Shown one piece after another: positions 36,861-46,135 of a DNA stretch of 57,872 nt (its first letter is position 1; every line of letters begins with the position of its first letter). Origin of the DNA: an uncultured Colwellia sp. (GTDB lineage: Bacteria; Pseudomonadota; Gammaproteobacteria; Enterobacterales; Alteromonadaceae); assembly GCA_913058405.1 (NCBI GenBank), contig CAJXRC010000006.1:1-57872 (forward strand). Direction: 5' to 3'. The notes below the pieces were generated by a model. That model saw nothing but the letters and a program-made list of their open reading frames with translations, was not told the origin of the DNA and ran no database searches. The translations under genes and the position numbers were made by a program.

Positions 36861-37955
36861 TTAAAGTTTTTCATTTGCAAGAATAGAGGCTCTTCCTGGT
36901 CCTCTGGTATAAAATATTTTCAGTACTTTATTTTTTGCTGCTATTTCATAATATTTATATAGGATATGTGATACTAATAATACAATAACAACATAACTAA
37001 TAATCCAGAGTATACTTGCTTGGTTCGAGTCTAAAAATAACAATTTAAACCAGTCTCGTATTATGTAGTGTGTTAAATATACAGAATAAGATATATTGCC
37101 TAACCAAATAAAAGCATGATGAGAAAAGAAATCATTAGCAACACTCTGACAAGACACACTACCCAATATAATCAGACTCATAGTAAGTGGGACATAATAA
37201 TAGTCAGGAATATTGCTACCCACCAACAATAGAAACAACAATCCTCCTCCATAAAACATTACTTTACCATATGGAATATTAACGGTTTTTTTTGTTATAT
37301 ACCAAATACAAACTCCACAGAAAAACTCAAGAGCACATCTTAATATGCCTAACGTTTGTATATTATCACCAATACTTTGAGTACCTGAAAAAATGAAAAT
37401 AATGATGAATAAAGTTAATACAAATGCAGTTATAGCCCCCTTAACTCCCCACCGATGACCAAAACGACTTAATATAAACACCATCACAGGAAATAGTAGG
37501 TATGCCATCATTTCAGTGCTGATAGACCATGAGGGAACATTCCAAGTAAGTGACTCTACCCACCCCCAAGCCTGCATGAGAAATAGTGATAGAAGAAAAG
37601 ACTCTTGAGAAAATTTGTTTGTTTCTCCTAGATCTTTTCCTGTCAAAAGATACGCAATAGGAATAGAAAGATAAGCTAACAATACAAGCAGGTGTAATGG
37701 ATATATTCTTGCTATACGTTTAACATAAAATTGATAAATTATCTTTTTACTAGGTAAGGATAGTTTTTCAAAGTAATTGAAAGCAATAACAAAACCACTT
37801 AAAATAAAAAAGAAATCTACTGCTAAATAACCATGTTTTATTACTGTTAGTGTTATGTGATTAACATGAGGTGCTAGGTAACTCTCTATATGATAAAAAA
37901 CAACAATAAAAGCCGCTAAACCACGAATTCCAGTTAATTGATGTAAGTTATGCAT
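36861..37955 (-). CDS. Acyltransferase family 3 membrane protein
   Basis: A 364-residue polytopic O-acyltransferase. The N-terminal LTGIRGLAAFIVVFYH holds the conserved Arg and His, and WNVPSWSISTEMMAYLLFPV in the centre carries the second signature. About ten membrane helices follow. The start is placed at the ATG giving MHNLHQLTG, because it overlaps the ligase stop codon by eight bases in a typical coupled arrangement; a frame 14 codons longer would run 50 bases into the ligase gene. It is the second acyltransferase-3 in the window, distinct from the one at 21056-22165, so at least two different acyl decorations are expected in addition to the MBOAT product. Confidence 0.88.
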   Translation of the reverse strand: MHNLHQLTGIRGLAAFIVVFYHIESYLAPHVNHITLTVIKHGYLAVDFFFILSGFVIAFNYFEKLSLPSKKIIYQFYVKRIARIYPLHLLVLLAYLSIPIAYLLTGKDLGETNKFSQESFLLSLFLMQAWGWVESLTWNVPSWSISTEMMAYLLFPVMVFILSRFGHRWGVKGAITAFVLTLFIIIFIFSGTQSIGDNIQTLGILRCALEFFCGVCIWYITKKTVNIPYGKVMFYGGGLLFLLLVGSNIPDYYYVPLTMSLIILGSVSCQSVANDFFSHHAFIWLGNISYSVYLTHYIIRDWFKLLFLDSNQASILWIISYVVIVLLVSHILYKYYEIAAKNKVLKIFYTRGPGRASILANEKL

Positions 37956-39225
37956 TCGAATTATGCTCGATTTTTTTAAGTATGATAGAAAATGCAACTA
38001 GATAATAAATGAACGGTTGAAATGCCACACCTATAAATGCACCTGAGATACAAAAAATTATTATACTATGATTTAACATTGTGCCACATTCATTTAACCA
38101 CTGGCCTTTTTCACTATTCATCGAGTTTTTTATTACTTGTTTATTGCTCAACCAAGCAAGTAAAATGAAAGTTAAAAATAAAAACAACCCCATAAAGCCA
38201 TGCTCACCTAATACTTCAAAATATATACTATGAAAGGCTTTTGGTTTTTCTCCCTCAATTGGCACATCAGCATATGCTTGCCAAAGACCACCATTTGCTA
38301 AATATGCATTAAATCCTCCTCCTACAGGATGGCTTTTTGCAAAGTCAAAAGTCCATTGCCAAACTAACATCCTGCCCGAGGCAGATGCATCTGCAGAGGC
38401 ATTATTAATCGTTCCCATACGTTGTTTCCAATCATCCGAAACCACAAATGAAAAGGCGAATACAGCTAATATACTTAGCAGTGTGATATTCCTAAACTTA
38501 TTACTAGAGGTTGCCACTTTTAACAAAACAAAAATAACAAAAGCAACCAGTCCCGTTCTTGCTTGAGTACCTATTACACAAGCAATTATAAAAATAATAG
38601 GTACAAACCAAACAAATTTTTTATTCCTTAACGAAGAAAATAGTAATGTATTCCGTTTAAAAAAAAGTACCATAGGAATTAACATCACAGCAACCATTGC
38701 TAGAGTAGAGCTCTCAGAAATACCACTATTGCCTGCTGCAGTAATTAAGTTTACCCCATAACCTCCTCCACCCAGAATAGTTTTAGTTCCAGATGTAACT
38801 ATAAAGTAGCTTGCAGAGAGTGCGAATGTCGCAAAACACAACTCCAACTGCTCTTTTTTATTGATAACAAAACAAAATAATATAGTCATCAACATAGTTT
38901 TAATCGCAACATCCCACTTAAACCATGCCCAAATTGGAAAGTAAGAAAACACGGTTGTGATTGTTATCCAAGCTGCAAACAAGACTAAAACCCCAATTAT
39001 CTTAAAATTACTTGGCTTTTTAATTTTTTGCATATTAAAAAGTAAACAACAAAAACAAATGAGTCCCATCGTCAACGACATAGGGAGTGTAGATAGAAAA
39101 CCAAATGATATTTTTTGAGGATTAAAAATGTCTACCCAAATATATCCACAAAAAGCAACATAAGGCCTTGTAATACCGAAAAATAAAAAAAATAAAAAAA
39201 TAAACAAGATAAATATATCAGCCAT
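37948..39225 (-). CDS. Exosortase A-associated O-antigen ligase-like polymerase
   Basis: A 425-residue membrane protein of the O-antigen ligase/Wzy family; its start (MADIFILFIFLFFLFFGITR, then a Pro and IWVDIFNPQKISFGF) matches the exosortase A-associated ligase family TIGR03097. About ten helices; the large periplasmic loop carries SGRMLVWQWTFDFAKSHPVG. It may polymerise the repeat unit or transfer glycans to PEP-CTERM proteins. The start was set at this ATG rather than a TTG 16 codons earlier, because it overlaps the end of the small gene just upstream (TAATATG). Eight bases of overlap link it to the acyltransferase downstream. Confidence 0.9.
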   Translation of the reverse strand: MADIFILFIFLFFLFFGITRPYVAFCGYIWVDIFNPQKISFGFLSTLPMSLTMGLICFCCLLFNMQKIKKPSNFKIIGVLVLFAAWITITTVFSYFPIWAWFKWDVAIKTMLMTILFCFVINKKEQLELCFATFALSASYFIVTSGTKTILGGGGYGVNLITAAGNSGISESSTLAMVAVMLIPMVLFFKRNTLLFSSLRNKKFVWFVPIIFIIACVIGTQARTGLVAFVIFVLLKVATSSNKFRNITLLSILAVFAFSFVVSDDWKQRMGTINNASADASASGRMLVWQWTFDFAKSHPVGGGFNAYLANGGLWQAYADVPIEGEKPKAFHSIYFEVLGEHGFMGLFLFLTFILLAWLSNKQVIKNSMNSEKGQWLNECGTMLNHSIIIFCISGAFIGVAFQPFIYYLVAFSIILKKIEHNSNA

Positions 39226-39226
39226 A

Positions 39227-39343
39227 TTATTTTCTTTCTTCTTTATTCTTTTTTGATGAGTCTTGCTTCTCAATTTTAATTAATTGAAAAATGGCATATA
39301 AAATAAAAAAATTACACGCTAATAGCGCAATATTATCTATCAT
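39227..39343 (-). CDS. 38-residue single-pass membrane protein
   Basis: A small gene between the CapK-like ligase and the O-antigen ligase-like gene. It starts at an ATG six bases after a perfect AAAGGAG (39350-39356), the strongest ribosome-binding site in the area, which overlaps the stop codon of the gene before. The product opens MIDNIALLACNFFILYAIF (one membrane helix), continues QLIKIEKQ and ends in a charged tail of Lys, Asp and Glu (KKNKEERK). Its TAA is one base from the ATG of the ligase gene, so the two are coupled. No function known to me; it may be a small subunit or regulator of the ligase/polymerase. Confidence 0.72.
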   Translation of the reverse strand: MIDNIALLACNFFILYAIFQLIKIEKQDSSKKNKEERK

Positions 39344-39354
39344 AACTAACTCCT

Positions 39355-40710
39355 TTAAGTAACTTTAGAAATGACATAACGAAACTTACCTGAAACTTCA
39401 GCTTCAATTTGCTGGCTTATTTCAATATCAATAATCACTTCGTCACCTAAACGAGCCTTAAAACCAGAAGTGATTTTTTCTTTCAACGCTGATGATAATT
39501 CACTATTGTGACTCAGCACTATTTGCACTCGAGTATGTAATTTAGTTTCTTGAGTAATTTTAAACTCTTCAATTCCTTCAAGTTCTCGCAAGATATAAAT
39601 TAGCGCTAAACCATGCATCATAGTGCCATTAGCTGCGACCACAAAATCGGTTGTGCGTCCTTCAATATCTTTCAACACAGGTAAACCACGACCACAGGCG
39701 CAAGTTTTTTTATCTAAAGCGGCAATATCACCGGTACGATAGCGAACGAAAGGAAAGTCAGATGTTGCCATATGCGTGATCACTACCTCTCCTTTTTCGC
39801 CGTCTTCAACCACATTGCCATCATTATCAATAATCTCAACGATCAAGTCTTCTGCTGAGATATGCATACTACCACTTGGGCATTGATGGGCGATAAAACC
39901 AGCGTCTCGGCTACCGTAACCATTGGCTACTGGTGCTCCAAAAGCTTTTTCAATCATCTCACGTTGATAGGGATATAGGCGCTCGGAGGTAACGAAAACA
40001 ACCTTAATACCTAGCTTTGTTAAGTCAATATTCTGAACGAGTGCTAATTTGGCAATTAAACTAAAAACTGACGGGTAACCAAATAACATTTGTGGTTGGA
40101 TGCTTTTAATTCTATCAATAAAGCCTAATAACTTACTTTCATCCACATCAAAAGCAGGAATTAAGGTTGAACGAAAAAGTTTATCTCTAAGAATACGTAC
40201 TTTATCCTGTGCGCCTAACTCTATTGGGGAACCCCAAGCAACAATCTCTTTATCGCCAATATCAACATCCCACCAACAGGTCGCTCGCCATTTCTCTGCA
40301 ACGTCATGGCTTACACGCTCATCACCCAATAAGAAAGTCAGAGGTGTTCCGCTTGAGCCTCCTGTGGTAAAAGAACTGACAGCGCCAGCTTGATTAGATT
40401 TCAATGCAGAATAATTTTCACGTATGGTGGTTTTATTTAAAAAAGGGAGCTTGTGTAAGTCGTCAACTGAATTAATATCTGAAGAAGATAATCCCAACTT
40501 ATTAAAAAGCGCTTTATAATAGGGCACCTCTTTAATTATCTGACCAATAAACTCTTTCAGACGCTCATTTTGAGCCTGCATAATTTTGTCTCTTGGTAAC
40601 CACTGACTTTTTTCTAACTGTGCTTTAATCGCGACGGTATCATGCTTCTTCAGTCGTTCGTGAAGAGGAAAAAGTAACTTTGATACTAGCCTAGTGTATA
40701 TCCCTGTCAT
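39355..40710 (-). CDS. CapK/phenylacetate-CoA ligase-like adenylating enzyme
   Basis: A 451-residue member of the phenylacetate-CoA ligase/CapK branch of AMP-forming enzymes. SSFTTGGSSGTPLTFLLGD (about 111-129) is the phosphate-binding P-loop, NGYGSRDAGFIAHQCPSG lies at the AMP site, and VRYRTGDIAAL is the hinge motif. These proteins occur in capsule and exopolysaccharide loci, where they may activate a carboxylate for attachment to sugar. The cysteines in KTCACGRGLPVL fit the metal site known in the family. It lies 12 bases before the small membrane gene and 24 after the glycosyltransferase. Substrate unknown. Confidence 0.87.
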   Translation of the reverse strand: MTGIYTRLVSKLLFPLHERLKKHDTVAIKAQLEKSQWLPRDKIMQAQNERLKEFIGQIIKEVPYYKALFNKLGLSSSDINSVDDLHKLPFLNKTTIRENYSALKSNQAGAVSSFTTGGSSGTPLTFLLGDERVSHDVAEKWRATCWWDVDIGDKEIVAWGSPIELGAQDKVRILRDKLFRSTLIPAFDVDESKLLGFIDRIKSIQPQMLFGYPSVFSLIAKLALVQNIDLTKLGIKVVFVTSERLYPYQREMIEKAFGAPVANGYGSRDAGFIAHQCPSGSMHISAEDLIVEIIDNDGNVVEDGEKGEVVITHMATSDFPFVRYRTGDIAALDKKTCACGRGLPVLKDIEGRTTDFVVAANGTMMHGLALIYILRELEGIEEFKITQETKLHTRVQIVLSHNSELSSALKEKITSGFKARLGDEVIIDIEISQQIEAEVSGKFRYVISKVT

Positions 40711-40733
40711 GTTCTGTCGTGACCTTTTACTAA

Positions 40734-41825
40734 TTATTTTACGCGATTATTGATGATCGATTCATCATAGCAAGCTTTTAACTTAAGCCAAACGTTTACC
40801 CAATAAAACTTTTTGATAGTATTTAAGCCATTATCAATCAAGGTTTTTTGTAATATTTCACTGCTAAGTATGTCTATTACCCCCTCTGCCATTTTTTGAT
40901 GATCGGCTATATTAACTAAAAGAGCATCATGTTGATGGGTAACTAATTTAGGAATACCACCAGCATCAGTTGTAACTACCGGCGTTGCGCATGCCAGCGC
41001 TTCAATTATCGAATTTGGTGTATTGTCCACAGTGCTGGCATTAAGCATTATATCGGCCTGCTGATATAAGTTAGCCATTTCTTCTGGCCCTAAGCGTCCA
41101 GTAAAGGAGATACTATCATCTAGGTTTAAATCAGTTATAAGCGCTGTTAAAGCTTGCTTTTCAGGTCCTGTACCAGCAATCGACAGATACGCTTGCGGAT
41201 ACTCTTTTTTTACTAATGCAAAAGCTCTAATGGTTGTAGCAACATCATAAATTGCTTCTAAGTTACGCGTCACTATCAAATGCGGTGACTTATCACTTAC
41301 GGGCTTATCGGTTTGAAAAAACAGATTCTTATCTAGCACATTTGGAATAACAACTGATGCTTTGCCAAAATCATCAAAGACTTCCTGCAAAAATACCGAT
41401 GGTACAATAATCGCTTGCGATTTTTTTAACGTTAAATCAACCCAAAACCAAGATTTACTAAAAAAGTCAGCGGCATACCCTCCTCGATAATTGACGATCA
41501 CAGGTTTATTATAAAGACGCCCAAGGAAAATGGCGGGTGCAGCAAATAAATGCCAAGACCAACCTGAATTTGCCATGATATGAATCACATCAGTATTTTT
41601 TAAACGCATCATTAAGGTGAGCTTGTAACTTACTAAACGAAATAAAGCTCTTAATATCGGTATTTTACCTATAAAAGCAGGCTTATAGTCCGGATTCGTT
41701 CTGATAACATCTACACTTACATTTTCAGAACGTAAAAATTCAGCCAATTTTTTGGTTTGATTTGCCATTCCCCCTGCAGGTGGTGCTAATGGCCCGACAA
41801 TAGTTACTTTCTTAAATTGGTTCAT
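40734..41825 (-). CDS. Glycosyltransferase family 4 protein
   Basis: A 363-residue GT-B glycosyltransferase. The N-terminal TIVGPLAPPAGGMANQTKKL is the acceptor-domain loop; GTGPEKQALTALITDL and ASTVDNTPNSIIEALACATP form the donor-binding region with the EX7E-like Glu. VTTDAGGIPKLVTH completes the GT4 signature. It adds one sugar to the repeat unit at the cytoplasmic face. It is five bases from the exosortase A-associated glycosyltransferase upstream and 24 from the CapK-like gene downstream. Confidence 0.88.
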   Translation of the reverse strand: MNQFKKVTIVGPLAPPAGGMANQTKKLAEFLRSENVSVDVIRTNPDYKPAFIGKIPILRALFRLVSYKLTLMMRLKNTDVIHIMANSGWSWHLFAAPAIFLGRLYNKPVIVNYRGGYAADFFSKSWFWVDLTLKKSQAIIVPSVFLQEVFDDFGKASVVIPNVLDKNLFFQTDKPVSDKSPHLIVTRNLEAIYDVATTIRAFALVKKEYPQAYLSIAGTGPEKQALTALITDLNLDDSISFTGRLGPEEMANLYQQADIMLNASTVDNTPNSIIEALACATPVVTTDAGGIPKLVTHQHDALLVNIADHQKMAEGVIDILSSEILQKTLIDNGLNTIKKFYWVNVWLKLKACYDESIINNRVK

Positions 41826-41830
41826 ATAAA

Positions 41831-43048
41831 TTACTTTTCAGTTAATTTTTTGTATAACGGTAAGTAATTACTGACACTATTTCGCCAGTTACGAACATTT
41901 TCTACATAAACTCGGCCATTTGATAAAACACTATTGAGCTTATTTTCGTCGGCCAACAATTCAATCAATCGTTCAGCAAGCTCAACACTATCGCCTGCTT
42001 TGAATAAGAAACCTGTTTCATTATTCGTAATTAACTCTTTATGACCACCTACATCTGAAGCAACTACGGGTTTACCTTGCGCCATGGCTTCTAACGGCTT
42101 TAATGGCGTCACTAAATCAGTTAAACGCATTGGTTTACGAGGGTAAACGAGCAAATCTACTAAGCTGTAGTACTTTCCGACTTCGCTATGTGGTACTCGC
42201 CCCGTAAATATGACTTTACCTTCTAAGCCTAATAACGTTACTTGTTGCTTAAGGTTTTGCTCTTGCGGGCCTCCTCCTACAAGTAATAAGCGTGCTTTAG
42301 CGTTTTTAGCCAATACTGCCGGCATGGCTGCAATAGCGAGGTCTAAACCTTCATAAGCGTAAAAGGAGCCTAAAAAACCTAAAACATCACAGTTGGTCAA
42401 TTCTAATGTTGCAGCCAAATCAGCATTATTGGCTTTATCTTGCGGTGTAATCACATCAAATTGCTCAATATTAACTGCATTAGCAATAACCGTAAATTTA
42501 CTTTCATCAAAACCTCTATTGATGAGGTCACCACGCAGGCCTTCACAAATAGTAGTCACTGCATTGGCATTTTTAACAACATGTGTTTCCATTTTTCGCG
42601 TTAGGCGATAACGTAAATCGTCTTCTTTACAAGTACCGTGGTCAACAGCGGCATCTTCCCAAAAAGCTCTGATTTCATAGACAACGGGTAATCCTGACTT
42701 TCTTCCTGCCTTTAACGCGGCTAAGCCATTTAATGCTGGTGAATGTGCATGAATTACATCCGGTTTTTCAATATCGATAACCTCTAGAATTCTTTTAACC
42801 ATTGGACCTATGTAGGACATTTGGTTCAAAACAGGGAGTTTTGACATTAAACCCGAAATAGGTGCGCTACGATAAAACTTAAGTCCGTCAACCTCTTCAA
42901 TTTCAGCTTGGTCATTACCGTGCTTTGGACTAGTGACATGGCAGGTTTCAATGCCTAAAGCATGCTGTTGCTTTAATATTGATCTACTACGGAAAGTATA
43001 ACCACTATGTAGCGGGATTGAATGATCAAATACATGTAAAACTTTCAT
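41831..43048 (-). CDS. Exosortase A-associated glycosyltransferase, Daro_2409 family
   Basis: A 405-residue GT4 enzyme whose start, MKVLHVFDHSIPLHSGYTFR, is the hallmark of the TIGR04063 family found with exosortase A. The donor domain shows GGGPQEQNLKQQV and VYPRKPMRLTDLVTPLKPLE, then ASDVGGHKELI. The start was set at this ATG; a longer frame would run 52 bases into the asparagine synthase-like gene and adds 22 residues that are not family-like. It is 14 bases downstream of that gene. Family membership ties this part of the run to the XrtA system. Confidence 0.92.
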   Translation of the reverse strand: MKVLHVFDHSIPLHSGYTFRSRSILKQQHALGIETCHVTSPKHGNDQAEIEEVDGLKFYRSAPISGLMSKLPVLNQMSYIGPMVKRILEVIDIEKPDVIHAHSPALNGLAALKAGRKSGLPVVYEIRAFWEDAAVDHGTCKEDDLRYRLTRKMETHVVKNANAVTTICEGLRGDLINRGFDESKFTVIANAVNIEQFDVITPQDKANNADLAATLELTNCDVLGFLGSFYAYEGLDLAIAAMPAVLAKNAKARLLLVGGGPQEQNLKQQVTLLGLEGKVIFTGRVPHSEVGKYYSLVDLLVYPRKPMRLTDLVTPLKPLEAMAQGKPVVASDVGGHKELITNNETGFLFKAGDSVELAERLIELLADENKLNSVLSNGRVYVENVRNWRNSVSNYLPLYKKLTEK

Positions 43049-43062
43049 AACTTTCAAACCCT

Positions 43063-45030
43063 TTATGCTTCTTCTGCTTGTTTGTAAAAAGAAGCAAACA
43101 TCAACAATGTCCATAGCGGTGCACTATATTCTTTCCGACCTGATTGATGGTCATCTAACCATTTTTCAATCGTTTTCATATTAAATAAACCGCTATTTTT
43201 CATTTGTTCACTTAATAATGCATCGCGTAACTTCTGCTTTAAGGGACCTCTAAACCAATCAGATAATGGCACTCTAAACCCCATTTTCTTACGATAAAGC
43301 ACATCGTGCGGTAGATGCGGTTCCATAGCTTTTTTCAATATGTATTTACCACAGCCGTTTTTAATTTTTAGATCTGTAGGTATTTTTGCTGTCCATTCGA
43401 CAAACTTATGGTCTAAAAATGGCACTCGAACTTCTAGGCTGTGCGCCATGCTAGCACGGTCAACTTTTGTTAAAATATCACCGACCAAATAGGTTTTAAT
43501 ATCTAAGTATTGAATAAGAGATAAAGGGTCATTACCATCAAAATTTTCTTGGTGTTCTCTAAAAACTTCAAGTGCGGTGTAACCTTTTAGTTCTTGATAT
43601 AATTCATTTGAAAATAATGCTTTACGTTGTGCATCATTAAGTAGAGATACACCATGGAAATATCCCTCTGCTGTATCCATTGCTAGCGATTGGAACGTTG
43701 TTTTAGCACGTAAAAATTGTGGTGCCCAATCAAGCTTAGGATATAACTTACCTAAGGTACCAAATAATGGTTTGCGGATTGAATAAGGTAAGATTGAACG
43801 TACTTTTTCTTCGTTCATCATTAAGCCATAACGACGATAGCCCGCTAACAATTCATCAGCGCCATCACCAGATAAACATACAGTGACCTTCTCACGTGCT
43901 AACTGACATACTCTATAGGTAGGCATGGCAGAGCTATCAGCGTAAGGTTCATCATATAAACCTGCTAATAAATCGACGAGTTCAAAGTCATCACTGGCAA
44001 CTATTTGTTCTTGGTGATCGGTCTTATAATCTTTGGCGACCATGCGAGCAAAATCAGTTTCATTGTAATCTTTAACGTCAAAGCCAATGGAGCAGGTTGT
44101 GACTGGCTTATTTGTCGTATTAGTTGCTGTACCATCTGATTTCTCATTTGAAAGCTGTGACATCATGGCAACAACGGCACTTGAATCAACACCACCGGAT
44201 AAGAAAGAGCCTAATGGTACATCAGCATTCATATGACTATCTACTGCGCTCTTGAATTGATCAACCATAGCTTCAAGGTAATCTTCTTCTGGCATTTCTA
44301 CTTGCTGGGCGTAACTAACATCCCAGTATTTTTCAACTTTAGGGGTTTTATCGCCAACATTTATCGTTAAATTATGTCCTGGGGGTAATTTAGCGACATC
44401 TTGATAAATAGTGTGCGGTTCAGCTGCGTAACCCAAAGCAAAATATTGTTCGATGGCTTTTGCATCAATTTTTTTGCTCAAACCGGGTATCAAAGTGATA
44501 CTTTTCAGCTCAGAGGCGAAGTAAAGAGTGCCATCAATCATGGTATAAAATAACGGTTTAATACCTAAACGATCGCGTGAAATAAACAAACTTTGCTGCT
44601 TCTTATGCCAAATAGCAAAAGTGAACATGCCATGTAATTTATCAACACAAGCAGGGCCCCATTGCATATAAGCATGTAAAATAACTTCAGTATCACTATG
44701 ACTATGGAAAGTATGCCCAAATGCTTCAAGTTCAACGCGTGTTTCTTTGAAGTTATACACCTCCCCATTAAAAATCAGTACATACTCACCGTCATCACTT
44801 GCCATAGGCTGCTGACCTGACGATAAATCAATAATTGATAAACGTCTGTGCCCTAGAGCTACATGTTCATCAAGATACTCACCACCCTCATCAGGTCCAC
44901 GATGAAATTGTGCTTGATTCATCTGTTTTAATAACTGTTGGTCTACCACTGAGTCGTTAACTGAATTACTTAACGAGCTATCGGATGTATTCGCTGCTGA
45001 AAAATGTATAAAACCCGTTATACCGCACAT
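43063..45030 (-). CDS. XrtA-associated asparagine synthase-like amidotransferase
   Basis: A 655-residue glutamine-dependent amidotransferase like AsnB, of the exosortase A-associated subgroup (TIGR03108). Cys2 (MCGITGF) is the glutaminase nucleophile; HRGPDEGGEY and IFNGEVYNFKE complete that domain. The synthetase half has the PP-loop SGGVDSSAVVAM near residue 276 and CLSGDGADELLAGYRRY. The insert between Gly and the HRGPDE block (about residues 11-34) is longer and Ser/Asn/Asp-rich compared with relatives. It probably amidates a sugar acid of the exopolysaccharide rather than making free asparagine. It is seven bases downstream of the sugar transferase gene. Confidence 0.92.
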   Translation of the reverse strand: MCGITGFIHFSAANTSDSSLSNSVNDSVVDQQLLKQMNQAQFHRGPDEGGEYLDEHVALGHRRLSIIDLSSGQQPMASDDGEYVLIFNGEVYNFKETRVELEAFGHTFHSHSDTEVILHAYMQWGPACVDKLHGMFTFAIWHKKQQSLFISRDRLGIKPLFYTMIDGTLYFASELKSITLIPGLSKKIDAKAIEQYFALGYAAEPHTIYQDVAKLPPGHNLTINVGDKTPKVEKYWDVSYAQQVEMPEEDYLEAMVDQFKSAVDSHMNADVPLGSFLSGGVDSSAVVAMMSQLSNEKSDGTATNTTNKPVTTCSIGFDVKDYNETDFARMVAKDYKTDHQEQIVASDDFELVDLLAGLYDEPYADSSAMPTYRVCQLAREKVTVCLSGDGADELLAGYRRYGLMMNEEKVRSILPYSIRKPLFGTLGKLYPKLDWAPQFLRAKTTFQSLAMDTAEGYFHGVSLLNDAQRKALFSNELYQELKGYTALEVFREHQENFDGNDPLSLIQYLDIKTYLVGDILTKVDRASMAHSLEVRVPFLDHKFVEWTAKIPTDLKIKNGCGKYILKKAMEPHLPHDVLYRKKMGFRVPLSDWFRGPLKQKLRDALLSEQMKNSGLFNMKTIEKWLDDHQSGRKEYSAPLWTLLMFASFYKQAEEA

Positions 45031-45037
45031 TCTTTTA

Positions 45038-46135
45038 TTATCCTTTAACTAGTGCTTTATATTGCTCTAAATAAGCGTGCACCATGTGTTTTTCATTAAA
45101 ATTTCTCAATACTTTGGCACGGGCATTTTCACCGTGTTCAAGAATTAATTCGGGTTGATTTATATAGCGTAATAAACCTTGTGCTAAAGCTGCTGAGTCG
45201 CTTTTATCAACTAAAAATCCTTCTTTAGCCTCTTCGACTACTTCGGGAATTCCACCCACTCGCGTTGCTACTATCGGTGTTTTTGCCGACATAGCCTCCA
45301 AAATAGTCATAGGAATACCTTCTGCAATAGAAGATAAAACAAAAACATCGGTTTGCGATAATATTTGCGCTATATCATCACGAGCACCAAGAAACTTCAC
45401 AGTATCTAACCCATTTTCATCACAATACTGTTCTAATTTCTCACGTTGTTCACCATCACCAACAATAGCAAGTTCAGGCATTCTTTCATTGCCTAGCTTT
45501 TTATTTAGTAATACAAAAGCTTTTAGCAAGTTAAGGTGATCCTTTACAGGTGATATACGAGCAACAATAGCAAATCGAAGTTGTTCGCTCGCAGTTTTTG
45601 GTACATTAAAACACTCTGTGTTAATACCATTTTGAATAAGTAAGGCCTTCTTTTTTGGTATACCGACAGAGTTAACCAACCACTGATGTAAGTCTTCACT
45701 TACACTAACGTATCGATGAATAAAGACAGCCATGAGTTTACGCAATAGGTTATGCTTTTTATTCAAGCCTTGCGGATCGCCAATATCACGTCCATGTTCC
45801 GCATGAATATGGCCTTTAACTCCTGCCAACCAGGCAATTGGGTGATATTCAATTGTTGCTAGATTATAAGTATGCAAAATATCGGGCTTTATTTTTTTTA
45901 AAAGCTTATAAAGTTTAAAGTGAATGCCTAAATCACTGCCTTGCTTTTTACCTAAACAATAGACATCAATTGGGTTATCTTCTGATTGAGAAAAATGATT
46001 AGCATCCGTTAATGAAATAATAATATGTTTAAAATTTTCATCTTGCATTTGGTTAATACAATTAAGCATAACTCGCTCTAAGCCACCAATATCTAAACGG
46101 TAGATTAAATGAACGACTATCATCTCATTACTCAC
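45038..46135 (-). CDS. PEP-CTERM/EpsH1-associated sugar transferase (TIGR03088)
   Basis: A 365-residue GT4 glycosyltransferase. VVHLIYRLDIGGLERVMLNC is the opening typical of the TIGR03088 family; VGDGEQREKLEQYC and LSSIAEGIPMTILEAMS carry donor-binding residues, with Glu in the usual place, followed by ATRVGGIPEVV. Its start overlaps the end of exosortase A by eight bases, so the two are translationally coupled. It adds a sugar to the lipid-linked repeat unit. Confidence 0.93.
   Translation of the reverse strand: MSNEMIVVHLIYRLDIGGLERVMLNCINQMQDENFKHIIISLTDANHFSQSEDNPIDVYCLGKKQGSDLGIHFKLYKLLKKIKPDILHTYNLATIEYHPIAWLAGVKGHIHAEHGRDIGDPQGLNKKHNLLRKLMAVFIHRYVSVSEDLHQWLVNSVGIPKKKALLIQNGINTECFNVPKTASEQLRFAIVARISPVKDHLNLLKAFVLLNKKLGNERMPELAIVGDGEQREKLEQYCDENGLDTVKFLGARDDIAQILSQTDVFVLSSIAEGIPMTILEAMSAKTPIVATRVGGIPEVVEEAKEGFLVDKSDSAALAQGLLRYINQPELILEHGENARAKVLRNFNEKHMVHAYLEQYKALVKG

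Noticed and set aside
39227-39343. Frameshift or programmed slippage at a T run in the small gene
   Set aside because: Recounting the run as seven T keeps a single frame open from the ATG to the TAA, so no slippage is needed.
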